IMG/VR virus record: IMGVR_UViG_3300036790_000425
Location: 98,436 to 162,435 of that record
DNA: 64,000 bases
Origin: a virus
Strand: one strand, 5' to 3'
The notes under the pieces: generated by a model
The model's database searches: none
What the model saw: only the letters and a program-made list of their open reading frames with translations
Told to the model about the DNA's origin: nothing
Program-made: the position numbers and the translations under genes
Shown: one piece after another, positions 18,426 to 26,268 of the stretch
How positions within the stretch are numbered: the first letter of the stretch is position 1
Layout of the letters: every line of letters starts with the position of its first letter

Positions 18426-19360
18426 TTACGTCCAGTTCACGTCGGGCAGGTCCCGGTCCATGCCGGGCGGCGGCTCGGGGTCAGGCTCCTCGCGGACACT
18501 GACCCGGGCGTACGCGGCGGCCATCGCCTCCATGTCCGCCTCGAAGGAGGACGCGGTCGCCTCCTCCAGCCGGAAGCCGCTCATGTCCGCGCCGGCTGAG
18601 GGGAAGGCCGGGTCGCCCTCGTCACCGATCGCGAAGTACTCCGGCCAGGCGTCCGCCGGAGTCTGCCAGCCGGCGGCGACAGCAGCAGCCCGGGCGGCAT
18701 CGCGGCGCCGGGCGCGCTGCGCCTGGCCGTCCAGGAAGTACAGGATCTCCAGGCCCGCCTGCGCGGGCGCCGACAGTGACGGGCCGGTCAGGAGTCCCCT
18801 GCGCTCGGCAAGCCGGAGCTGGCGCTCCACCCAGGGATCGCAGGTCCCCCCGGGCCCGAGGCTTTTCCCAGGCCGTCCATGACAGCCCGCTGCCGGACCT
18901 CCAGCTGGAAGTAGGCGTCCATGATCGCGTCGATGGTGGGCGGGTACCAGCGCTGGGCGTAGTTGAACCGCTCCAGGGCCCACTTCCACGGCCGGGCCGG
19001 GTCCTCCCCGAGCGGGACGGGCATCGGCTGGCCGTCGATGCCGGTAACAGCCAGCGCCGCAGTCGCCGTGGCATAGGCCTTCATGCCTCCCATCGAGCCC
19101 TCGTACTCCTTGATCAGGGCGGCGACCAGCAGCTCCTCATTGGTGCGCAGGGTCCTCAGCGCGACCCGGTGGCCGCACCAGCTGAACGAGGCATGCAGCT
19201 CACCGAGTTTCAGCAGGCCGATGAAGTCATCCCGCCAGGGGCCGGTGTCGGGATCCTCGATATCGAGATCAACGCTCTCCCGGCTGCCCTGGAGCGTGCT
19301 GGCAGCCGGGACAGCCTCGTCCGGGAACGGGGCCGGGGTCTCCTGTTCCGCGGTAGTCAC
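18426..19360 (-). CDS. Tape-measure chaperone, -1 frameshift product (gpGT-type)
   Basis: The upstream frame (from GTG 19360) shifts by -1 at the slippery heptamer GGGAAAA at 18869-18863 and continues in the second frame to the stop at 18426. The codons GGA AAA slip, and reading resumes at AGC with SLGPGGTCDPWVERQL. The added part is about 145 residues, acidic at the end. This G/GT arrangement upstream of the tape measure is conserved in long-tailed phages; the long form recruits tail-tube protein to the tape measure. Confidence 0.88.
18788..19360 (-). CDS. Tape-measure chaperone, unshifted product (gpG-type)
   Basis: 190 residues from GTG 19360, coupled by GTGA overlap to the gene before it. 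The body contains FIGLLKLGELHASFSWCGHRV and WKWALERFNYAQRWYPPTID, similar in layout to tail-assembly chaperones of actinophages. Terminates 75 bases after the slippery site, so both products share the first 166 residues. Confidence 0.85.
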   Translation of the reverse strand: MTTAEQETPAPFPDEAVPAASTLQGSRESVDLDIEDPDTGPWRDDFIGLLKLGELHASFSWCGHRVALRTLRTNEELLVAALIKEYEGSMGGMKAYATATAALAVTGIDGQPMPVPLGEDPARPWKWALERFNYAQRWYPPTIDAIMDAYFQLEVRQRAVMDGLGKASGPGGPAIPGWSASSGLPSAGDS

Positions 19361-19533
19361 TTCTCGGGGATCTCCTCGCGCTGGCCGTCGGCGGCCTCCT
19401 CCATCACCTCGGTGATCACGTCATGACCGGTGAAGATGACGACGGCATGCTGGCCGTTGCAGCGGATCTTGCACTCAACATGGCCCCGCTGAGTGCGCCT
19501 CGCCTCAACCCTGACATTGATCTGACCGCTCAT
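19357..19533 (-). CDS. Small tail-operon protein, unknown
   Basis: 58 residues from ATG 19533 with AGGAGG 5 bases upstream. Sequence has a Cys pair (CKIRCNG), the strand-like AVVIFTGHDVI, and an acidic end. Its stop overlaps the chaperone start (GTGA), and its start overlaps the stop of the previous gene (ATGA), so it is a link in a tightly coupled four-gene chain. No family recognised. Confidence 0.68.
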   Translation of the reverse strand: MSGQINVRVEARRTQRGHVECKIRCNGQHAVVIFTGHDVITEVMEEAADGQREEIPEK

Positions 19534-19724
19534 CGGGTCCTCCTGCGTGCCTGCGCTCGCTGCCGGGCACGCCGGGCGGCCAGGTCAGGTCCGGCCGCCG
19601 GAGCGGGGGCAGGAGCTGCCGCGAGGGCAGCCTGCTGCTCAGGCGGGTCGTTGACGATAACGGACACGGAGCCGGTCAGCACCTGACCCGGCCCCGTGAC
19701 CGTCACGTCGATCTGAAGGATCAC
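19530..19724 (-). CDS. Small basic/Ala-rich protein of tail operon
   Basis: 64 residues: a short beta part (MILQIDVTVTGPGQVLTGSV) then Ala/Pro and an Arg-rich tail. GTG start overlapping the stop of the Ig-like gene. Its first half resembles the end of the preceding protein's beta domain, so the two may be a split or duplicated unit. Function unknown. Confidence 0.6.
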   Translation of the reverse strand: MILQIDVTVTGPGQVLTGSVSVIVNDPPEQQAALAAAPAPAPAAGPDLAARRARQRAQARRRTR

Positions 19725-20032
19725 GCGCCCGGCGGGGTCCCGACCGTGCCGGTGAACACGGCGGTGCCGGGCTCGCTGCTGGACTGGGTGTACTGGTCAC
19801 CCAGGCCGTCGGTCACCGCGACATTGAGCGGCGCAGCCGGGGTGCCGCCGACTGTCACGTCCACCGTGCCCTCGGCGGTTGAGCCGTCGGGGTTGGTGAC
19901 CACGGCGGTCACGGTCAGGGTGGTCCCCGGGTTGTCGGGGTCCTGGTACTCCACCGTGACCGTGATCGGGTCGCCGGGGTTGTAGTTGCTCTTGTCGGTC
20001 GTGACTACGACCGGCGGAGTGGGGCTGCTCAA
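19721..20032 (-). CDS. Ig-like domain protein
   Basis: 103 residues from a TTG at 20032 with CGGGAGGAA upstream. The whole protein is one predicted immunoglobulin-like or big-1-like beta sandwich (NYNPGDPITVTVEYQDPDN, TAEGTVDVTVGG). Such domains decorate phage tails and capsids and bind carbohydrate weakly. Lies between Lsr2 and the chaperones. Confidence 0.72.
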   Translation of the reverse strand: MSSPTPPVVVTTDKSNYNPGDPITVTVEYQDPDNPGTTLTVTAVVTNPDGSTAEGTVDVTVGGTPAAPLNVAVTDGLGDQYTQSSSEPGTAVFTGTVGTPPGA

Positions 20033-20089
20033 GGCGGTTCCTCCCGGAAGTCAGAGTGGTCCTCTCACCTTCCGGGGGCCGCCGGGCGG

Positions 20090-20455
20090 TCAGGCAGCGA
20101 GGCCGGGCTTGCCAGCCTTCTCCCAGTCCTCCAGCGCCTGCTCCGGGATGCGGCCCCGGTCCTTGACCCGGTAGCCCTGGCTCCGGGCCCAGGCCCGGGC
20201 GGCGGCGCGCTCCTCGCGCTGCGCCTGCGGGCGCTTCCTGGCCTTCCCGGTGCGCGTGGCGGGGATGCGCCGGGCAACCTCGCTGAAGGGCTCCAGGGCA
20301 CCCCGCATGAGGTCCAGGTGCTGCTGGCTCAGGTCGATCTCGTACTCCTGGCCGTCCAGGGCGAAGGAGACGGTGGCCACGGCCCCGGTCTCCCGGGGCG
20401 GGGTGAGGCCAAGATCCAGGTCATCGAGCATCTGAATTTCCACGTGCCGGGCCAT
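20090..20455 (-). CDS. lsr2: Lsr2-family nucleoid-associated protein
   Basis: 121 residues. The N-terminal oligomerisation domain (MARHVEIQMLDDLD, then FALDGQEYEIDLSQ) and the C-terminal DNA-binding domain with RGRIP (at about 100-104, the AT-minor-groove motif) and WARSQGYRV match Lsr2. Lsr2 bridges and silences AT-rich foreign DNA in actinobacteria. A phage copy could silence other phages, regulate its own AT-poor genome, or interfere with host Lsr2. It sits oddly between tail tube and Ig-like genes and has its own upstream AT-rich leader (20456-20519) with a TTATCGT box, so it may have a separate promoter. Confidence 0.95.
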   Translation of the reverse strand: MARHVEIQMLDDLDLGLTPPRETGAVATVSFALDGQEYEIDLSQQHLDLMRGALEPFSEVARRIPATRTGKARKRPQAQREERAAARAWARSQGYRVKDRGRIPEQALEDWEKAGKPGLAA

Positions 20456-20519
20456 TATCGGTCCTTCTGATCCGGGGATTGGACGAAAGGAACGATAACA
20501 TGCTCAGTCGTTTATTGGA

Positions 20520-21047
20520 TCACTTGCTGGCCTTGTTGCTGTTCAGCGGAACGTAGTGCGTATAGGCGAAGGTAATGCCCTTGGTGACGGCCAGGGCGCC
20601 CACGGTCACGGTCTCGCCGTCGTTGATGTCCACCACGGTGACGTTCTGGTAGGCCTTCCCGCGCCACTTCGAGGGGGTGCTCTCGGTGCCCGGCGGCTTG
20701 ATCACCATGCTGGCCGTGACGTAGTTCGGGTCAGCGGCCAGGGCCTTGAAGATGTCCACCATGTTCCAGGTGCCGGTCAGCCCGGCCAGCTGCCACCACA
20801 CCGGCTGGTTCCACAGCTCCCGGATGGTGATCATCACGGTGCCGCCGCTGATCACGCGCGAGGTGGCGATCTCGGCCGGCCGGGTCCAGCCGATCGGCTG
20901 GATGAACTGGTACGGCTGGCCGATATCGGAGAACGCCCGCTGGCCGCTGTCCTCCCAGCCCTCGCAGTAGGCGATGGGCTTCTTGTTATAGCTCAGGACG
21001 GTATAACCCGAGCCAACTACCCTGGCCTTGGTGGCCGCCATGATCAT
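20520..21047 (-). CDS. Tail tube protein
   Basis: 175 residues, start MIMAATKARVVGSGY (the Met at 21041 is an alternative). Follows the sheath gene by 11 bases. Length and the mixed beta pattern with ITIRELWNQPVWWQLAG fit tube proteins of contractile phages. Family not named with certainty, assignment rests on order sheath-tube-chaperone-tape measure. Confidence 0.82.
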   Translation of the reverse strand: MIMAATKARVVGSGYTVLSYNKKPIAYCEGWEDSGQRAFSDIGQPYQFIQPIGWTRPAEIATSRVISGGTVMITIRELWNQPVWWQLAGLTGTWNMVDIFKALAADPNYVTASMVIKPPGTESTPSKWRGKAYQNVTVVDINDGETVTVGALAVTKGITFAYTHYVPLNSNKASK

Positions 21048-21058
21048 TTACCTCTCGG

Positions 21059-22594
21059 TCAGGTCCCGGTCGCAGAAGCGTTCTGCTGCGACTGAGCGGC
21101 CACCAGGCCGGTGGACAGGTCCACCGACATCTGCACGGTGATGTAGTTCAGCGGCGCCGCCGGCAGGTACTGGAAGGTGACGGAGATCACCGTCGGGTTG
21201 CCAGTCGGGTAGGTCTGCTGGATCACGGACAGATTCGTGTAATCCACGATCACGTCATTGCTGATCGCGGCCTCCAGGATGCCGAGCACGGCCTCCTGAA
21301 CGGTGGTGACGGTATTGGCGGTGATCGGCTGGCCGATGAGCCCGGACCCCTGGAGGCCCTGCTTCACCGCGACCAGGAGCGTGTCCGACTGGCGGACCAG
21401 GGAGATCTCCTGGAAATTCAGCGCGCTCATATCGGTCGTGAGTCCCTGCCGGCAGGCCAGGGCCCCGGCGAAGTTGATGTAGCAGATGCTCACGCCCGAG
21501 GACGCCAGGCTGTTCATGAAGGCGTTGGTCATCCGGGCGATGTCAGCCTGGGCCAGCCCGGGGAAGCCCGACAGCGGCTGGTTGGTCAGGCCGGTGTTGA
21601 CCGGCAGCGAGGTCAGGATGGCGCCCAGGGCGACAGCCAGGTAACAGCCGGCCGCCTGGAAGGTCTGGCCGGTGACCGAGTTGAACATCGGCACGACCTC
21701 GGGGAAGGCCAGGATCGTGCGCCGGCTGGCCAGCCCGGCCGCGAACGTCGGGACCGACTCGTCAGTCTCGGAGTAGTTCCGGGGGAAGCCGAAGAAGCCC
21801 TGCCGGGGGAAGCCGTCGCTGTAGGCGCTCCACATGGCCGCGTCCAGGCCGGCCGCCAGGCTCGATGCCAGCGCGGCCACGGTGCCGGAATTGACGGTCA
21901 GGTCGTCAGTGAAGACCGGGACCACCACGGTGGCAGCGCCCTGGGTGGCAACCCGGCTATAGGCCGCGCTGAACTGCTCAGGCAGGCCCCCGTCAGCCGG
22001 GTTGAGCGCCACGCAGATCAGGGTGGTCGCCCCGTTGGTGAAAGCCACCAGCGCGGCAGCCGTCAGCGGGTTGTCGATCTGGGAGGCGTTCGCCGCGCCC
22101 GGCGCCGTGGCCAGGAAGGCCTGGCCGTAGGCGGTCACCACCGACTGGTAGTCAGTGAAGACCTGCGGCTGGTAGTAGCCCGAGTCAGCGTAGTTGTAGG
22201 TGACCGTGACCTGCTGGCCGTCGGAGACCGCCGTGGAGTCGCTGACCCGCACGATGCTCGTGGTGGCCAGGCCGGGATCGCCTGAGGGATCAGTGACCGT
22301 GGTCAGGCTGTAGTCCGTGCCGGGAGTCAGCACCGTGCCGTCCAGCAGGGTCACCACCGGGGCCGTGATCAGCGGCGGGCCGGATACCTCGGTGGTGAAC
22401 ACGCCCATGTAGGTCAGCGGCACCGAGGACGCGGCCGAGATCAGCAGGCCCTGCACGGCGGTCCGGAAGCCCAGGGCCGGGCCCACCAGGGTGAGCACCT
22501 GGGATGGCACCAGGGTCGGCACCACGATAGGCGTGCTGACGTCCTCCACAAAGACGCCCGGAGGCTGGTATGTGCTGAAAGACGGGATGGTCAC
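21059..22594 (-). CDS. Tail sheath protein
   Basis: 511 residues. The start TYQPPGVFVEDVSTPI is the usual sheath opening (YxxPGVYxxE). The C-terminus carries QTYPTGNPTVISVTFQYLPAAPLNYITVQM (in parts), the strand donated to neighbouring subunits, and a mid segment DVSICYINFAGAL-like before it. The sheath contracts to drive the tube through the envelope. AGAGGAG lies upstream of the ATG, and the linker has a CCCCGGAAG motif right after the stop of the previous gene. Confidence 0.92.
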   Translation of the reverse strand: MTIPSFSTYQPPGVFVEDVSTPIVVPTLVPSQVLTLVGPALGFRTAVQGLLISAASSVPLTYMGVFTTEVSGPPLITAPVVTLLDGTVLTPGTDYSLTTVTDPSGDPGLATTSIVRVSDSTAVSDGQQVTVTYNYADSGYYQPQVFTDYQSVVTAYGQAFLATAPGAANASQIDNPLTAAALVAFTNGATTLICVALNPADGGLPEQFSAAYSRVATQGAATVVVPVFTDDLTVNSGTVAALASSLAAGLDAAMWSAYSDGFPRQGFFGFPRNYSETDESVPTFAAGLASRRTILAFPEVVPMFNSVTGQTFQAAGCYLAVALGAILTSLPVNTGLTNQPLSGFPGLAQADIARMTNAFMNSLASSGVSICYINFAGALACRQGLTTDMSALNFQEISLVRQSDTLLVAVKQGLQGSGLIGQPITANTVTTVQEAVLGILEAAISNDVIVDYTNLSVIQQTYPTGNPTVISVTFQYLPAAPLNYITVQMSVDLSTGLVAAQSQQNASATGT

Positions 22595-22624
22595 GCTGGC
22601 TCCTCTGCCTCGTTTCTTCCGGGG

Positions 22625-23251
22625 CTAGCTGGTGATGTCGATGACCGAGGTCTCATCCGGGGCGCCGCCGTTGGTGGCGACCACCTGGATCTCGGTCAGG
22701 TTGACCAGCTCGGTGCTGTTCGGGTCGGACACGAACTCCCCGATGACCTGGATGGCGAAGCCGCGCTCGTAGATCACGTCCATCGTGGCCCAGGGCGTCC
22801 CCGGGGCGGCGGCGGACGGCCGGTCTTCCACGGTGTCAAAGGACCAGACGCTGGCGATCAGCGGCGCAGCCTCGACCACCTGGCGGAACTTCGAGGGGAA
22901 CTCCGACTGGGCCGCGTAGGCCGTCATCGCGATCAGCTGGTCATAGATCAGGTCGCGCTCGTTCGAGCTGAGCGCCACCACGGTGAAGGTCACGTGCCCG
23001 GCGAACCGCCAGCGCGCGTAGGCGTTGCCGTCGGCGTCCATCTCGGTGTAGGCGATGCCGACCGTGCGCAGCTCGCTGCCCTCGTAATCCACCCAGACGG
23101 CCGGGTAGCTGGCCTCCTCGACCGGGTACTCGATCGAGACGTAGACGGGCTTCTGGCCGCCGTCAGCATCAGGCGCGGGGTAGCGGGCCAGGAACGACTG
23201 CTGGATGGCATCGACAGCCGTCGTCTTGATCGTCCGGAGAAACCCGCTCAC
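22625..23251 (-). CDS. Tail terminator/neck protein
   Basis: 208 residues from GTG 23251 (VSGFLRTIKTTAVDAIQQ). The longer open frame to 23356 has no ribosome site. Located immediately before the sheath, where tail-completion or neck proteins lie. Contains PVYVSIEYPVEEASYPAVWVD and an NERDLIYDQLIAM helix, similar to structural neck proteins of Bxz1-like phages. Only GGAAG serves as a possible Shine-Dalgarno, part of the CCCGGAAG motif. Confidence 0.72.
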   Translation of the reverse strand: MSGFLRTIKTTAVDAIQQSFLARYPAPDADGGQKPVYVSIEYPVEEASYPAVWVDYEGSELRTVGIAYTEMDADGNAYARWRFAGHVTFTVVALSSNERDLIYDQLIAMTAYAAQSEFPSKFRQVVEAAPLIASVWSFDTVEDRPSAAAPGTPWATMDVIYERGFAIQVIGEFVSDPNSTELVNLTEIQVVATNGGAPDETSVIDITS

Positions 23252-23450
23252 ACTACTTCCGGGCCGGGCATGCAGAAGGGCCCTCGGCAGGCAGTGTCCG
23301 GATACACACCGGGCATGCAGGAGGCCCGGCACTCGCGCACCGGGCCGTCCCGTCACTGGCGGAGCAACGGCATGTGACTCCGCTGATCAGGGTAACCCGG
23401 GAGAGCGCGGCTGAGTAGTCTGTGCGATTGCGGCAGCAGAAGGGTGACTC

Positions 23451-24866
23451 TTGAGCCAGCGTTCCCGCGCGCCAGTGCACAGAGACCGCTCGGGCCCCGC
23501 TGCCTGGTGGCGGGCCCGCACGTCGGCCATCGACCTGTCTCTCCTGGAGCGCGTCCTAGGCGGCCTGCGGCGGATCCCGGAGGACCCGCCCCCGGCACAG
23601 TCCAACGGTCATGTCCCGCTGCCCCGGAGGCAGCTGTCCAGGGCAGCGCCGCGAGGGGAGCACGCCCGGCTGCCCGTGAGCACCCCGGAGCCGCCGCTCC
23701 CGCCGGAGCCCGGGCCCGCGGACCCGGCTATCGTCGCGGTGCGCGCCTCGTTCGACGCCCTGGGCGATAACGAGGACAAGGCGACCAACTACTTCTACAG
23801 CTGCCTGTTCGTCGCCCACCCCGAGCTGCGGCAGATGTTCCCGCCCGCGATGGATGAGCAGCGGGACCGGCTGTTCCGGGCCATCCGCAAGATCGTGGAC
23901 ACGATGAGCACGCCCGCCGAGCTGGCGGACTACCTGGCGCAGCTCGGCCGCGATCACCGCAAGTACGGGGTCACCCCGCAGATGTACGGCGCCCTGGGCG
24001 AGGCATTCAACCAGGCGCTGCGCAGGTACGCCGGGGCAGTGTTCACCCCGGCCGCGGAGGAGGCCTGGACGCAGGCTTACCTGGCGGCCTCCTCGATCAT
24101 GATCCGGGCAGCCGAGTCCGATCCGGGGCCGGCATCCGTGACCGGGTACGTGATCGAGCACAGCTACCGGGGCAACGGGATCGCGACCATGACCGTGGCC
24201 CCGGCCGGGCCGCTGCCCTACCTGGCCGGCCAGCACGTCACGATTGAGCACCCGCGCTGGCCGCGGGTGTGGCGGCCGTACTCGATCGCCAACCGGCCGC
24301 GCGACGACGGGATGCTGACCTTCCACGTCAGGGCGGTGTCCGGCGGCTGGGTCAGCAGCTCCCTGGTGCACTACACCAGCCCCGGCATGCAGCTGACCCT
24401 CGGGCCGGCGCTCGGCGGCATGACCCTGGGCCGGGCCGCCAGCCGGGATCTGGTGTGCATCGCCGGCGGCACCGGGCTGAGCCCGGTGAAGGCCATCGTG
24501 GAGCAAGCCGTCCGGGACTCCCTGAGCCGCGGGGAGGCCCGCTCGGTGCACCTGTACTGCGGTGCCCGGCACCGCGAGGAGCTGTACGACCTGGAGGGGC
24601 TGTGGAAGATCTCCGACGCCTATCCGGGCCTGATCGTCACCCCTGTCACCTCCGACGACGTGCTGTTCGAGGGCATGCAGGGCAACGTCGGCCGGGTGGC
24701 AGCCCGGTACCTGCCGCACGGTGACTGCGAGGTCTACGTGGCCGGCCCGGAGAAGATGGTCCGGGAGACGATCATCCTGCTGGCTGCTGCGGGAGTGCCG
24801 CCGGACCGGGTGCACTACGATGACGCGCTGCTGGCCGGGCGCGAGCGCGTCGGCTCAGGTACCTGA
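23451..24866 (+). CDS. Flavohaemoglobin-type protein (globin + FAD/NAD reductase)
   Basis: 471 residues from TTG 23451 (AGAAGGG upstream). After a 90-residue Pro/Arg-rich extension comes a globin (about 92-225): NYFYSCLF with the B10-type Tyr, PELRQMFP, and LGRDHRKYGV with the proximal haem His. Then an FAD domain with RPYSIAN (RxYS) and an NAD domain with GGTGLSP and YVAGPEKMV. Flavohaemoglobins oxidise nitric oxide to nitrate. It faces the tail operon and converges on a PPOX gene. Its GC is as high as its neighbours. Very unusual for a phage. Confidence 0.92.
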   Translation: MSQRSRAPVHRDRSGPAAWWRARTSAIDLSLLERVLGGLRRIPEDPPPAQSNGHVPLPRRQLSRAAPRGEHARLPVSTPEPPLPPEPGPADPAIVAVRASFDALGDNEDKATNYFYSCLFVAHPELRQMFPPAMDEQRDRLFRAIRKIVDTMSTPAELADYLAQLGRDHRKYGVTPQMYGALGEAFNQALRRYAGAVFTPAAEEAWTQAYLAASSIMIRAAESDPGPASVTGYVIEHSYRGNGIATMTVAPAGPLPYLAGQHVTIEHPRWPRVWRPYSIANRPRDDGMLTFHVRAVSGGWVSSSLVHYTSPGMQLTLGPALGGMTLGRAASRDLVCIAGGTGLSPVKAIVEQAVRDSLSRGEARSVHLYCGARHREELYDLEGLWKISDAYPGLIVTPVTSDDVLFEGMQGNVGRVAARYLPHGDCEVYVAGPEKMVRETIILLAAAGVPPDRVHYDDALLAGRERVGSGT

Positions 24867-25517
24867 CACCCCGAAGAAGTCGCCGCCCTTGTGCCGGGGA
24901 TTGTCGGTGCCCCAGTGCCGGACGCGAGGCCCGGGGACCAGCTTGGGGATGTGCTTGGAGCAGTGCACGTAGGCCTCCTCGACGCGCACCGCCACCCAGT
25001 GCTCGGCCCGCCGGCCGGGGCTCGTCTCATCCGGCACGCCCGGGTCCAGGAGCTGCATCTCCTGGCGGGTCAGGATGCGGGCCTCGCCGTTCACGTGCAG
25101 GCCGATCAGGTCCCGGGTGAAGTCCACCAGGAAGATTCCGATATGCGGGTTCTCCGCGATGTTCCCGAGGCTGGCCAGGACTCCGTTGCCCCGGTACTCG
25201 GGGTAGGCCAGCGTGCTGGTGCCGAGCACCCGGATGAAGCCTGGCGCTCCTGCCCGCATGCTGGAGTCGCACTCGCCCCGGGAGTCGGAGGTGGCGATGA
25301 AGGCCAGCTCCATCCGGCTGATGAACTCGATCATCCGCGGAGTCAGCGCGGTGGCGAACTGGGTCCGGTAGAAGCGCTCGGCCCGGTCCCGGGTATCGTC
25401 CCGGTCCTGGATCAGGTGCTCCCCGGCGGACCCGGGGCGGGTGTCCTGAGGCGATGCCGCGGGCGCGGCCAGGTGCTTAGGGGCACGGGTCCGCCGGAAC
25501 GGGGAGAGCAGAGACAC
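24855..25517 (-). CDS. Pyridoxamine 5'-phosphate oxidase family flavoprotein
   Basis: 220 residues from GTG 25517 (GGAAGG upstream). The split-barrel core is clear: MELAFIATSDSRGECDSS, FIRVLGTSTLAYPEYRGN, GVLASLGNIAENPHIGIFLVDF. This matches PPOX-family proteins of actinobacteria which bind FMN or F420; the substrate is unknown. Some bacterial relatives are fused to an FNR-type reductase, and here the partner gene is a globin-FNR protein, so the two may work together. 12-base convergent overlap with the flavohaemoglobin. Confidence 0.9.
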   Translation of the reverse strand: MSLLSPFRRTRAPKHLAAPAASPQDTRPGSAGEHLIQDRDDTRDRAERFYRTQFATALTPRMIEFISRMELAFIATSDSRGECDSSMRAGAPGFIRVLGTSTLAYPEYRGNGVLASLGNIAENPHIGIFLVDFTRDLIGLHVNGEARILTRQEMQLLDPGVPDETSPGRRAEHWVAVRVEEAYVHCSKHIPKLVPGPRVRHWGTDNPRHKGGDFFGVSGT

Positions 25518-25563
25518 GGGGATACCTTCCGCTTCCGGGCAATCCGGTCAGCGTAGCCCAGTA

Positions 25564-26265
25564 TCAGAAGCGGGCTCTCCAGCTGCGGTCGGCAGCGTAG
25601 ATCCGCAGCGGGATGATCCCGGCCCGCTGGGCAGCCAGGGACATGGCATGATTCAGGAACAGCCGGGGGGCCAGCCCGGGGTGCCGCCAGCGGACCCCGA
25701 TATTGCCTCTCGCCACTGCCCCGCCTGAGCGACCCGGGGTGGTGCCCGGGCGGCCGGCCTCACGGCGCCCGACCCGGCCGGGGGCACCGGGGTAGCTCGC
25801 CGGGACGGTGTACTCCTGGTAGGTCCCGTCCGCCACCTTGCGCCGCACCGTCCGGCGGGTGCCTGGCATCGCGGCCCGCCGGAAGATCAGGATCTGGGTC
25901 TTGCCCGAGAGGGTGAGCCGGGTCCGGGCCCTCGGGTTCTTCTGGCGCTCCTCGCCGGTCGGGTCGTCGATCCACATCGGGATCGTCTTGCCGGCCAGGG
26001 CGAACATCGTGAACGGCCGGATGCCCTGCTCCTGGAACCACACGTACGAATCCTGGAACCCGACCCCGAAGAAGCCGGTGCCGTACAGCGGGAACAGCCG
26101 GGAGGCGGCCGTGCCGGACAGTTTCGGCATCACCCGCCGGGCCTCCCGGACGGCCTCGTTGGCCATCATCCGGGCCCGCTTCCCGGACAGTCCCGGGACT
26201 TTCATGATCAGCCGGTCAGGGTGCGGGCTGATCATCATCTCCTGGGTCTCCAGGAGCCCGGGCAC
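25564..26265 (-). CDS. Head-tail connector or minor tail protein
   Basis: 233 residues, very basic (many RR pairs). GTG start (26265) three bases after the previous stop. The N-terminus KVPGLSGKRARMMANEAVREARRVMP resembles HK97 gp10-type connector proteins, followed by SYVWFQEQGIRPFTM. Position between the Ala-repeat protein and neck gene supports a connector role. Inferred. Confidence 0.68.
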   Translation of the reverse strand: MPGLLETQEMMISPHPDRLIMKVPGLSGKRARMMANEAVREARRVMPKLSGTAASRLFPLYGTGFFGVGFQDSYVWFQEQGIRPFTMFALAGKTIPMWIDDPTGEERQKNPRARTRLTLSGKTQILIFRRAAMPGTRRTVRRKVADGTYQEYTVPASYPGAPGRVGRREAGRPGTTPGRSGGAVARGNIGVRWRHPGLAPRLFLNHAMSLAAQRAGIIPLRIYAADRSWRARF

Positions 26266-26268
26266 GAG

